Origin: UBA10649 sp963700745
GTDB lineage: Bacteria > Actinomycetota > Actinomycetes > S36-B12
NCBI GenBank assembly: GCA_963700745.1
Contig: CAVOYT010000012.1
Coordinates: forward strand, 248,001-312,000
Direction: 5' to 3'
Length of the DNA stretch: 64,000 nucleotides
Shown here: positions 56,240 through 64,000 of the stretch, piece by piece
Position numbering within the stretch: the first letter of the stretch is position 1
How the letters are laid out: every line of letters begins with the position of its first letter
Program-made: the position numbers and the translations under genes
Notes under the pieces: model-generated
The model's input: only the letters and a program-made list of their open reading frames with translations
The model's database searches: none
Told to the model about the DNA's origin: nothing

Positions 56240-58005
56240 GTGCATACCGTCCTGATCGCCAACCGCGGCGAGATCGCCGTCCGCGTCATCCGCGCCTGCA
56301 AGGACGCCGGCCTCGAGTCCGTCGCCGTGTACGCCGACCCCGACCGCGACGCACTGCACGTCCGGCTCGCCGACCAGGCCTTCGCCCTCGGCGGCTCGAC
56401 CGCCGCCGAGATCCTACCTCGTCATCGACAAGATCCTCGACGCCGCCCGGAAGTCCGGCGCCGACGCGATCCACCCGGGGTACGGCTTCCTGTCCGAGAA
56501 CGCCGACTTCGCGCAGGCCGTCATCGACGCCGGCCTGACCTGGATCGGCCCGCCGCCCGAGGCGATCCGCTCGCTCGGCGACAAGGTGTCCGCCCGCCAC
56601 ATCGCGCAGCGGGCCGGCGCCCCGCAGGTGCCCGGCACCGCCGACCCGGTCACGGGTGCCGACGAGGTCGTGGCCTTCGCGACGGAGCACGGCCTGCCGG
56701 TGGCCATCAAGGCCGCGTTCGGCGGCGGCGGTCGCGGCCTCAAGGTCGCGCGCGACGCTCGAGGAGATCCCCGACCTGTACGACTCGGCAGTGCGCGAGG
56801 CCGTGGCTGCGTTCGGCCGCGGCGAGTGCTTCGTCGAGCGGTACCTCGACAATCCCCGTCACGTCGAGACCCAGGTGCTGGCCGACACCCACGGCAACGT
56901 CGTCGTCGTGTCCACCCGCGACTGCTCGCTGCAGCGCCGCCACCAGAAGCTGGTCGAGGAGGCGCCGGCGCCGTTCCTGACCGACGACCAGCTGGCCAGC
57001 GCCTCTACGCCTCGTCGCAAGGCGATCATCAAGGAGGCCGGCTACTACAACGCCGGCACCTGCGAGTTCCTCGTCGGGGTCGACGGCACGATCTCGTTCC
57101 TCGAGGTCAACACCCGCCTGCAGGTCGAGCACCCGGTGACCGAGGAGGTCGCCGGCATCGACCTGGTCCGCGAGCAGTTCCGCATCGCCGAGGGCGGCGT
57201 CATCGACTACGACGACCCGGTCCTGCGCGGCCACTCGTTCGAGTTCCGCATCAACGGCGAGGACCCGGGCCGCAACTTCCTGCCCGCTCCCGGCGTGCTG
57301 GCCGTCTGGAAGCCGCCGAGCGGACCCGGCGTGCGGATGGACTCCGGCTTCGAGGCCGGCGACGTCATCGGCGGGAACTTCGACTCGCTGCTGGCGCAAG
57401 CTGATCGTGACCGGCGCCACCCGCGAGGAGGCCCTCGAGCGCTCGCGCCGGGCCCTGGACGAGTTCGAGGTCGAGGGCATCGCCACGGCGCTCACCTTCC
57501 ACCGCGTCGTCGTCCGCGACCCCGCGTTCGCCCCGCCCGAGGGCGACGACCGTTCACGCGTGCACACCCGCTGGATCGAGACCGAGTTCGACAACACCAT
57601 CCCCGCCTACACCGGCGCCAGCGACGCCATCGTCGAGGCCGAGCCGCGCGAGAGCGTGGTCGTCGAGGTCGGCGGCAAGCGCGTCGAGGTCACCCTGCCC
57701 GCCGGCCTCGGCGCCTCCGCCGGACCGGCCACGTCCGCGTCCGGCCCCAAGAAGCGCAAGTCCGGCAAGAAGGCCGGCGCGGGCGCAGCGGCGACTCGCT
57801 CGTCGCCCCCATGCAGGGCACGATCGTCAAGGTCGAGGTCGCGGAGGGCCAGGAGGTGGCCGAGGGCGACCTCGTCGTCGTCCTCGAGGCGATGAAGATG
57901 GAGCAGCCGCTCACCGCGCACAAGGCCGGCACCATCGGCAAGCTCACCGCCGAGGTCGGCGCCACCGTGCCCACCGGCACCGTCCTCTGCGAGATCACCA
58001 GCTAG
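56240..58005 (+). CDS. Acyl-CoA carboxylase alpha subunit: biotin carboxylase plus BCCP (frameshifted)
   Basis: About 588 residues with breaks near 56415, 56757, 57003, 57400 and 57790. It starts VHTVLIANRGEIAVRVIRAC (GTG). Biotin carboxylase features: IHPGYGFLSENADFA, IKAAFGGGGRGLKVA (ATP-grasp Gly loop), RDCSLQRRHQKLVEEAPAP, FLEVNTRLQVEHPVTEEVAG. A linker with basic KKRKSGKK leads to the biotinyl domain: MQGTIVKVEVAEGQEVAEGD and VLEAMKMEQPL, whose second Lys-containing MKM is the biotin site modified by BirA. It carboxylates biotin with bicarbonate and ATP for transfer to acyl-CoA by the beta subunit. Confidence 0.9.
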
Positions 58006-58038
58006 TCGAGCACCGAAGCCCGCGCAGCGGGGATGACG

Positions 58039-58044
58039 TACCGT
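58039..58044 (+). promoter_or_regulatory. Probable -10 box of the Gly-rich membrane protein gene (leaderless)
   Basis: TACCGT, 6 nt, then GTG at 58051; 34 nt after the upstream stop. Confidence 0.5.
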
Positions 58045-58050
58045 GGAGGG

Positions 58051-59392
58051 GTGACCCGAATCCGCAGCACACACCGTCGCGCTGATGGCCACGATCGCTG
58101 GCGACCTCGCGGCCATCCTCACCGCCGCGCTGATGGCGGCGGCCCCGGCGATGGCCGCGCCGGACGTCACGCCGGCCGCCGCGGCACTGCGCAGCGGGGC
58201 CTCCGTCTACAACGACCCGACAGCCGAGAACGCCCTGACCAGCGCCCAGGTCGGCCGATCTGACCGACCAGATCGCCGCCAGCGACGTCCCGCTGTTCGT
58301 CGCCGTCCTCCCGGAGTCCGCCGCCGGCGGCGGCTCCGCCGACGAGACCCTGGTCGCCCTCAACGACGCGGTCGGCCTGTCCGGCGTCTACGCGGTCGTC
58401 GTCGGCAACGAGTTCCGGGCCGGGTCGACCTCCGGATCGGCCACGGATCTGGCCACGCAGGCCTTCCGCAGCCAGCGGGACGCCGGCGTCTATGCCGTCC
58501 TGTCGGAGTTCGTGGCCCTCACCGGCGCAGCGCTTCGGGGCAGGTGCCCCGGCGGAACAGACGGCTGGCAGCCGAGGGCGGCGGCACCGGGGCCCTGATC
58601 TTCCTGCTCGTCCTGGTCATCGGCGGGGCCATCGTCGTGGTGGTCCTCGTCCGACGCTCCCGGCGTCGCCAGCAGGTGCAGCTGGCCGCCGTCCGCACGA
58701 CGATCGACGAGGACGTCACCGAGTACGGGGAGCGGCTCGGGGCGCTCAACCTCGATGACCCCGACCTCGACGACGCCGGGCGAGCGGACCTGCAGCGGGC
58801 CCTGGACAGCTACGACCGGGCGAAGATGGCAGCCGATCGGATGCGCCGGCCCACGGATGCCGTCGGCGTGACGACTGCCCTGGAGGACGGCCGCTACGCC
58901 CTCGCCTGCGTCGATGCGCGACTCGACCAGCGACCGCTCCCCGAGCGGCTGCCCCCCTGCTTCGTCGACCCGCGGCACGGACCCAGCGTCACGGAGGTCG
59001 TCGTGGGCGCCTCCCGGGCCTGATTGAGCGCGAGGTGCCGATGTGCAAGGCCTGCGCGACGACGGTCCTGACCGGCGGCCAGCCGCAGGGCCTGGAGGTG
59101 GCCACGGCAGCGGGACGCCGGCCGTACTACCAGGCCGGGCCGGAGTACGGCGCCTACGCCCAGGGCTACTACTCGCCGTTCGCCGGCGTCATGACCGCGG
59201 TGGTGATGGGCACGATGCTGAGCAGCATGTGGCACGTGCCCGGGCTGACCTCCTCCGGGAATGGATGCCGCGGGGCTCGGTGGCGGCGGAGCGGACCCGA
59301 CCGGCGGCTGGGGTGGCGGTGGCGGCGACTTCGGCGGCGGCATGGGCGGCGGCGACTTCGGTGGCGGGGACTTCGGCGGCGGCGACTTCTAG
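58051..59392 (+). CDS. Secreted/membrane protein with TPM-like N-domain and Gly-Asp-Phe tail
   Basis: About 447 residues with breaks near 58085, 58258, 58540, 59005 and 59262. Signal peptide (LAAILTAALMAAAPAMAAPD), an extracellular domain (VPLFVAVLPESAAGG, SGVYAVVVGNEFRAGS) like TPM-domain proteins, a membrane helix (GALIFLLVLVIGGAIVVVVLV), then a cytoplasmic helical region and PCFVDPRHGPSVTEV with a late CKAC motif. The C-terminus is low-complexity GGGDFGGGDF. Similar proteins occur in streptomycetes and Nocardioides without known function. The start is tied to the TACCGT box. Confidence 0.6.
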
Positions 59393-59429
59393 CACACCGG
59401 CGGCCGAGCGCCCCCTGCCCCTTTTCGTT

Positions 59430-59485
59430 GAACGTGCAGACGTTGGTGTTCTCCCGGGTCCCAAGGCACCAACGTCTGCACGTTC
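59430..59485. terminator. Bidirectional terminator-like inverted repeat
   Basis: Perfect 19-bp arms (59430-59448 and 59467-59485; GAACGTGCAGACGTTGGTG on the left) with an 18-nt loop containing CCCGGG, between the convergent stops at 59392 and 59493. No U-tract. Confidence 0.7.
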
Positions 59486-59492
59486 GGCGAGG

Positions 59493-59948
59493 CTAGTCGT
59501 CGGCGAGGCCGCGGCAGGGATGCTCGCGCAGGGACTCGACGTAGTCGTGCGGGGCGCCACCGGCCTCCGCCGCGTCCGCGATGACGCCGAGGTAGTGCGC
59601 CGACGGCAGCCCGCCCTCGTACGCGTCCAGCACGTACAGCCAGGCCAGCGCCTCGCCGTCCATGGTGTGCACCCGCACGCGGATCTTCCGCCACAGCCCG
59701 AGGTCGGCCCCCTCCCACGCGTCGAGCGCCGTCTCGTCCTGGGGCGGGACGTCGTAGAGCATGACGAAGACCGACGAGCCCTCGTCCTCGACCACGGTCG
59801 ACAGCGCGCCGTCCCAGCCGACGTCCTCGCCGGCGAAGGTCAGGCGCCACCCGCGCAGCCACCCGGTGCCCTGGGCCGGCGAGGCGGGCGCCCGCAGCGC
59901 CATGCGGTGCGGGTCGAGGTTCGAGCCGTACGCGGCGTAGAGGGTCAC
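59493..59948 (-). CDS. Gamma-glutamylcyclotransferase family protein
   Basis: A 151-residue intact protein. It starts VTLYAAYGSNLDPHRM with the YGSN turn that binds the gamma-glutamyl group. The catalytic Glu is probably in PPQDETALDAWEGADLG, and GLPSAHYLGVIADAAE is the typical C-terminal stretch. The family cyclises gamma-glutamyl peptides or amines to 5-oxoproline. The GTG at 59948 is chosen because TACGCT lies 7 nt upstream; it diverges from lpdA. Confidence 0.85.
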   Translation of the reverse strand: MTLYAAYGSNLDPHRMALRAPASPAQGTGWLRGWRLTFAGEDVGWDGALSTVVEDEGSSVFVMLYDVPPQDETALDAWEGADLGLWRKIRVRVHTMDGEALAWLYVLDAYEGGLPSAHYLGVIADAAEAGGAPHDYVESLREHPCRGLADD

Positions 59949-59955
59949 GGCCACC

Positions 59956-59961
59956 AGCGTA
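59956..59961 (-). promoter_or_regulatory. Probable -10 box of the gamma-glutamylcyclotransferase gene (leaderless)
   Basis: TACGCT on the minus strand, 7 nt, then GTG at 59948. Confidence 0.45.
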
Positions 59962-59995
59962 TGGATCCGCGGCCGGGTAGGGAAGAATGCCGCGC

Positions 59996-60028
59996 GTGAC
60001 GAACACGCCGGTTGGGGATGCGGCATGA
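59996..60028 (+). CDS. Possible 10-codon upstream reading frame overlapping lpdA start
   Basis: GTG at 59996 encodes VTNTPVGDAA and its TGA overlaps the lpdA ATG (ATGA). AAGAAT stands 7 nt before the GTG, so a leaderless message beginning here would bring ribosomes to lpdA by coupling. No conservation data available. Confidence 0.3.
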   Translation: MTNTPVGDAA

Positions 60029-61419
60029 GCAGGATCGTGATCGTCGGCGGCGGCCCGGGGGGCTACGAGGCCGCCCTGGTCGCCCGTCAGCTCGGCGCCG
60101 ACGTGACCCTCGTCGACCGGGACGGCCCCGGCGGCTCGGCCGTCCTGACCGACTGCGTGCCCAGCAAGGCCCTGATCGCGACCGCCGACGTCATCACCAC
60201 GACCGCCGCCAGCGCCAGCCTCGGCGTCCGCATCGACGGCCGCGCCCCGGGCCCCGCCATGATCGGCGCCGACCTGAAGGCCGTCAACGAGCGGATCCTC
60301 GCCCTGGTGGGCGCGCAGAGCGACGACATCCGCGACCGGCTCCTGCACGACGGCGTCCGCATCGTGTCCGGAACCGGTCGGCTGGCGCCCGACGGTTCGG
60401 TCATCGCCACGATCGTCGGCGGCGTCGAGGAGACCCTCCCGGCCGACGTCGTGCTGCTGGCCACCGGCGCGCGCCCGCGAGTGCTTGCCGACGCCCTGCC
60501 CGACGGTGAGCGCATCCTCACCTGGGAGCAGGTGTACGACCTCGACGAGGTGCCCGAGCGGCTGATCGTGGTCGGGTCCGGCGTCACCGGGGCCGAGTTC
60601 GCCGGCGCCTACCACGCCCTCGGCAGCCGCGTCGTCCTGATCTCCTCCCGCGAGCACGTCCTCCCGGGCGAGGATCCCGACGCCGCCCGCGTGATCGAGA
60701 GCGTCTACGACCGACGGGGCCTCGAGGTGCTGGGCGCCTCGCGCGCCGCCGCCGCCCGACGCACGGACGACGGCGTCGAGGTGACCCTCACCAGCGGCGA
60801 GGTCGTGACCGGGTCGCACGTCCTGATGGCCGTCGGGTCCCTGCCCAACACCGACCATCTCGGTCTTGCGGAGGCGGGCGTGGAGACGGACGCGGCCGGC
60901 TTCATCACCGTGGACCGGGTGAGCCGCACCACCCGCCGCGGGGTCTACGCCGCCGGCGACTGCACGGGCGTGCTCATGCTGGCCTCGGTGGCCGCGATGC
61001 AGGGGCGGATCGCGATGTGGCACGCGCTCGGCGACGCGGTGACGCCCCTCGAGCTCTCGACGGTGTCCAGCACGGTCTTCACGAACCCCGAGATCGCGAC
61101 GGTCGGACTGACCCAGCTCGACCTCGACGAGGGCCGCTTCCGCGGCGACGTCGTCCTCGTCCCGCTGGCCCGCAACGCCCGCGCCAAGATGGACGAGCAG
61201 CTCGACGGCTTCGTCAAGCTGTTCTGCCGTCGCGGCTCGCGCATCGTCGCGGGGGCCGTCATCGTCAGCCACCGCGCGAGCGAGCTGATCCACCCGCTCA
61301 CCATCGCCGTCGAGCAGCGACTGACCGTGGACGAGCTGGCGGCCGCGTTCACGGTCTACCCGAGCCTGTCGGGATCGATCGCCGAGGCCGCCCGACGCCT
61401 GCACATCGCCGACGAGTAG
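60025..61419 (+). CDS. lpdA: NAD(P)H-quinone/flavoprotein pyridine nucleotide-disulfide oxidoreductase (LpdA type)
   Basis: A 464-residue intact flavoprotein. FAD-binding VIVGGGPGGYEAALVARQLG opens it. The usual CxxxxC redox pair is reduced to a single Cys (SAVLTDCVPSKALI), which is the hallmark of the LpdA quinone reductase branch (Rv3303c) and separates it from dihydrolipoamide dehydrogenase. NAD(P) site VVGSGVTGAEFAGAYHALG, FAD second motif VYAAGDCTGVLMLA; in the C-terminal interface the HPxE-like His-Glu pair is absent (VYPSLSGSIAE). It would reduce quinones or dyes with NAD(P)H. Next gene is purine nucleoside phosphorylase. Confidence 0.85.
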   Translation: MSRIVIVGGGPGGYEAALVARQLGADVTLVDRDGPGGSAVLTDCVPSKALIATADVITTTAASASLGVRIDGRAPGPAMIGADLKAVNERILALVGAQSDDIRDRLLHDGVRIVSGTGRLAPDGSVIATIVGGVEETLPADVVLLATGARPRVLADALPDGERILTWEQVYDLDEVPERLIVVGSGVTGAEFAGAYHALGSRVVLISSREHVLPGEDPDAARVIESVYDRRGLEVLGASRAAAARRTDDGVEVTLTSGEVVTGSHVLMAVGSLPNTDHLGLAEAGVETDAAGFITVDRVSRTTRRGVYAAGDCTGVLMLASVAAMQGRIAMWHALGDAVTPLELSTVSSTVFTNPEIATVGLTQLDLDEGRFRGDVVLVPLARNARAKMDEQLDGFVKLFCRRGSRIVAGAVIVSHRASELIHPLTIAVEQRLTVDELAAAFTVYPSLSGSIAEAARRLHIADE

Positions 61420-61423
61420 CCGC

Positions 61424-61468
61424 ACGGGTATCCGCCCTTCGCGACGCGACGACCGGACCGATACCCGT
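61424..61468. promoter_or_regulatory. 9-bp inverted repeat in front of the phosphorylase promoter
   Basis: ACGGGTATC (61424-61432) and its complement GATACCCGT (61460-61468), 27 nt apart, start 5 nt after the lpdA stop and end exactly at the -10 box TATCTT. It could be a terminator for lpdA or an operator over the -35 region of the next gene. Confidence 0.5.
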
Positions 61469-61474
61469 TATCTT
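61469..61474 (+). promoter_or_regulatory. Probable -10 box of the phosphorylase operon (leaderless)
   Basis: TATCTT, 6 nt, then GTG at 61481. Confidence 0.5.
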
Positions 61475-61480
61475 CGTTCC

Positions 61481-62293
61481 GTGACCCCGCATCCGAGCAC
61501 GCTCGAGGCCGACGACCGCGCCCGCGAGGCCGCCGACGCCCTGGCCCGACTGACCGGCCACCCGCAGCACGACGTCGCCGTCGTCCTCGGCTCCGGCTGG
61601 GTCCCGGCCGCGGACCTACTCGGCGAGACCACCAGCGACCTGCCGGTCACGGACCTTCCCCACTTCGCGCCGCCCGCGGTCGAGGGCCATGCCGGACGGG
61701 TCCGCAGCGTCGATGCGGACGGCACCCGCGTGCTGGTCTTCCTCGGCCGCACCCACCTGTACGAGGAGCGCGGCGTCGACGCCGTCACCCACGGCGTGCG
61801 CACGGCGGCCGCGGCAGGGTGCCGCACCGTCGTCCTGACGAACGGCTGCGGCGGCCTGGATCCGTCGTGGGCTCCCGGCACTCCCGTGCTCATCCGCGAC
61901 CACCTCAACCTGACCGGCACCTCTCCCCTGCACGGGGCGCACTTCGTCGATCTGACCGACCTCTACTCCAACCGACTACGCGCACTGTGTCACGACATCG
62001 AACCGACGCTGCCCGAGGGCGTGTACGCACAGTTCCGCGGGCCGATGTACGAAACCCCCGCGGAGATCGCGATGGTCCGGGCGATCGGCGGCACGCTGGT
62101 CGGCATGAGCACTGCGCTCGAGGCCATCGTCAGCCGGTCCGTCGGCATGGAGGTCCTCGGTCTGTCCCTCGTGACCAACCTGGCCGCGGGGATGAGCGGC
62201 GAGCCCCTCAACCACGAGGAGGTGCTGGAGGCCGGGCAGTCGGCCGCCACCCGGATGGGCGAGCTGCTCGCGCGGGTGATCCGCCGACTATGA
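61481..62293 (+). CDS. Purine nucleoside phosphorylase
   Basis: A 270-residue intact protein of the trimeric PNP family. VVLGSGWVPAADLLGE is the phosphate loop (GSG), VEGHAGRVRS and VFLGRTHLYEERG follow, VVLTNGCGGLDPSW and IRDHLNLTGTSPLHG form the base site, and YETPAEIAMVRAIGGTLVGMSTALEAIVSRSVGMEVLG is present in shorter conserved blocks with the purine-binding Asn in LVTNLAAG. It splits inosine and guanosine to base and ribose-1-phosphate. The stop overlaps the phosphomutase ATG (ATGA), which would convert the sugar phosphate. Confidence 0.92.
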   Translation: MTPHPSTLEADDRAREAADALARLTGHPQHDVAVVLGSGWVPAADLLGETTSDLPVTDLPHFAPPAVEGHAGRVRSVDADGTRVLVFLGRTHLYEERGVDAVTHGVRTAAAAGCRTVVLTNGCGGLDPSWAPGTPVLIRDHLNLTGTSPLHGAHFVDLTDLYSNRLRALCHDIEPTLPEGVYAQFRGPMYETPAEIAMVRAIGGTLVGMSTALEAIVSRSVGMEVLGLSLVTNLAAGMSGEPLNHEEVLEAGQSAATRMGELLARVIRRL

Positions 62294-63950
62294 CCACGGA
62301 CCGACTGCTCGCCGACGCCCGGGCCTGGGCGGATGCCGACCCGCACGCGCCCACGCGGGATGCCCTGCGGCGCCTGATCGATGCAGCGGCTGCCGGTGGC
62401 GCCGAAGCCAGGCCGAGCTCGCCGACGCCTTCGCGGCACGCTGCAGTTCGGCACAGCGGGGCTGCGCGGCCGGATGGGCCCCGGGCCCAACCGCATGAAC
62501 CTCGTCGTCGTGGCCCGGGCCGCGGCCGGCCTGGCCCGCTACCTCAACGAGCGCGGCGGCGGCGCGGTCGTGATCGGCCATGACGCCCGCCACGACTCCG
62601 ACCTGTTCGCCCGTGCGTCCGCGCAGATCCTGACCGGCGCCGGGCTGAGCGTCATGATGCTGCCGGCCCACCTGCCGACTCCCGTGCTCGCCTTCGCGAT
62701 CCGGCACCTCGGCTGCGCGGCCGGGGTCATGGTCACCGCCAGCCACAATCCGCCCGAGGACAACGGCTACAAGGTGTACCTCGCCGACGGCAGCCAGATC
62801 GTGCCGCCCGCCGACGCGGAGATCAGCGCGCACATCGACGCGGTGACGGCGCTCGGTCCGGTCGCCGACCTGCCCCACGGGGACGAGTGGGTCACCTTGG
62901 ACGACGACGTCGCGCAGGCCTACGTCGCCAAGGCCGTCGCCCTCGTCGAGCAGGGCCCGCCGATCCACCTGCGGATGGCCTACACGGCCATGCACGGGGT
63001 GGGGGGTGCCTTGTTCGTCCGGGTGCTCGAGGAGGCCGGGTTCCCCGAGCCGGTGGTCGTCGAGGCGCAGTTCAGCCCCGACCCCGACTTCCCCACGGTG
63101 GCCTTCCCGAACCCGGAGGAACCCGGCGCCATGGACCTGGCCTTCGCCGCGGCCGCCGCGGCGGACTGCGACCTCGTCATCGCGCACGATCCGGATGCCG
63201 ATCGATGCGCCGTCGGCGTGCCGGACCGCCGACGGCTGGCGCATGCTCACCGGCGACGAGGTCGGCTAGCTGCTGGCCTGGTGGATCGCAGCCGGCAATC
63301 GTCGGCTGATCCGGCGCTGCGTCTTCGCCCAGTCGATCGTGTCCGGGTCGATGCTCGAGGCGATCGCACAGGACGCGGACATCGAGTACGAGCAGACCCT
63401 GACCGGCTTCAAGTGGATCGCCCGGGTTCCGGACCTCACCTTCGGCTACGAGGAGGCCCTCGGCTACTGCGTCGATCCCAACGGCGTCCGCGACAAGGAC
63501 GGCATCACCGCCGGCCTGATGGTCGCGGAGATGGCGGCCCGGCTCAAGGGGTGGGGCACCACGCTGATCGAGGTCCTCGATGACCTCGCCGCCCAGTACG
63601 GAGTGCACGACACCCGCCAGGTGTCGGTTCGGGTCAGCGACCTGGCCCGGATCGCGACCGTCATGTCGGCGCTTCGGGCCAATCCGCCGACCAGCATCGC
63701 CGGCATCGCGGTCACGACCTTCGAGGACCTCGCGCAGGGGACGCCGGCACTTCCGCCCACCGACGGCCTGCGGTTCACCCTCCAGTCCGGCGCGCGGGTC
63801 ATCATCCGTCCGAGCGGGACCGAGCCGAAGGTCAAGTGCTACCTGCAGAGCGTGGTGCCGGTGGTGGACGGGGACCTGGCGGCCGCGCGGGACCAAGCCG
63901 CCGCCGAGATCGAGGCACTCAGTTCCGACGTGTCCCGGTGGCTAGAGTAG
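62290..63950 (+). CDS. Phospho-sugar mutase (phosphopentomutase/phosphomannomutase family), with in-frame TAG
   Basis: About 553 residues. Family motifs: LQFGTAGLRGRMGPG at the N-terminus, VMVTASHNPPEDNGYKVY with the phosphoserine, VIAHDPDADRCAVGV for metal, and VIIRPSGTEPKVKCYL at the end. Breaks near 62400, 62435 and 63222 are indels. In addition TAG at 63267-63269 lies in frame inside GDEVG-LLAWW, where a sense codon is expected, so one base substitution is needed. Coupled to the phosphorylase gene and next to a probable deoC, it likely turns (deoxy)ribose-1-phosphate into the 5-phosphate. Confidence 0.82.
63943..63948 (+). promoter_or_regulatory. Probable -10 box of the last gene (leaderless)
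   Basis: TAGAGT, 6 nt, then GTG at 63955; the box overlaps the stop of the phosphomutase gene. Confidence 0.45.
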
Positions 63951-63954
63951 GCAG

Positions 63955-64000
63955 GTGACTGTCACGGAGAGCCTGCCCGACGCCTCCCCCGGTTCGCTGC
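63955..64000 (+). CDS. Start of a gene cut by the window end, possibly deoxyribose-phosphate aldolase
   Basis: Fifteen codons, VTVTESLPDASPGSL, are visible. The name rests only on position: after purine nucleoside phosphorylase and a phosphomutase the aldolase deoC is the usual next gene of a nucleoside salvage operon. The visible residues carry no diagnostic motif. Confidence 0.3.
   Translation, partial: MTVTESLPDASPGSL

Overview
The window is a high-GC actinobacterial chromosome segment. The gene families and order point to the Propionibacteriales, most likely Nocardioidaceae (a Nocardioides or Aeromicrobium relative). The signs are a WhiB regulator, F420 genes (cofD-fbiB), DUF3499 and DUF5719 proteins, a mannose-activation block (manA, Trm112-like, manB, manC) as in mycobacteria, LytR-CpsA-Psr and SpoIID/amidase wall proteins, an acyl-CoA carboxylase cluster with an epsilon subunit, and many GTG starts. 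At least sixteen genes have a TANNNT box ending 6-7 nt before the start codon, so leaderless transcription seems to be the norm for first genes here. No tRNA, rRNA, CRISPR array or insertion sequence was seen.

Layout. 1-19.5 kb: a cation transporter start, GDP-mannose precursor genes, a large cyclase/AAA protein, DUF3499-DUF5719-polytopic glycosyltransferase, whiB, a hydrolase, cofD-fbiB, a DNA glycosylase, manC and a TIGR03089-like protein. 19.5-24.7 kb: an amidase/SpoIID wall protein, an LCP ligase and a small hypothetical gene. 24.7-30.3 kb: a compact five-gene operon with overlapping start and stop codons. It encodes a 772-residue protein with 29-residue helical repeats and a HELMH metalloprotease-like motif, a gingipain-like (C25, clan CD) peptidase, an acyl carrier protein, a ketosynthase and a degenerate ketosynthase partner. 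I know of no described system with this composition, and it is the main find. 30.5-46.4 kb: a cell-wall glycopolymer locus with glycosyltransferases, two CDP-alcohol phosphotransferases, a sulfotransferase, a TagGH-type ABC exporter, two TagF-like polymerases and a nucleotidyltransferase. 46.4-52.8 kb: acyl-CoA dehydrogenase, UDP-glucose dehydrogenase, OsmC and CoA-binding proteins, purEK, GtrA and a PH-domain protein. 52.8-58 kb: birA, divergent from the biotin-dependent carboxylase genes (beta, epsilon, biotinylated alpha) with maf. 58-64 kb: a membrane protein with a Gly-rich tail, gamma-glutamylcyclotransferase, LpdA-like flavoprotein, purine nucleoside phosphorylase, phosphomutase and the start of a probable deoC.

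Most long genes are broken by single-base indels while motifs continue across the breaks. The breaks hit housekeeping genes (purK, accC, manA, manB) and often lie in G/C runs or repeats. I read them as sequence or assembly errors rather than pseudogenes, and give each gene its reconstructed limits.
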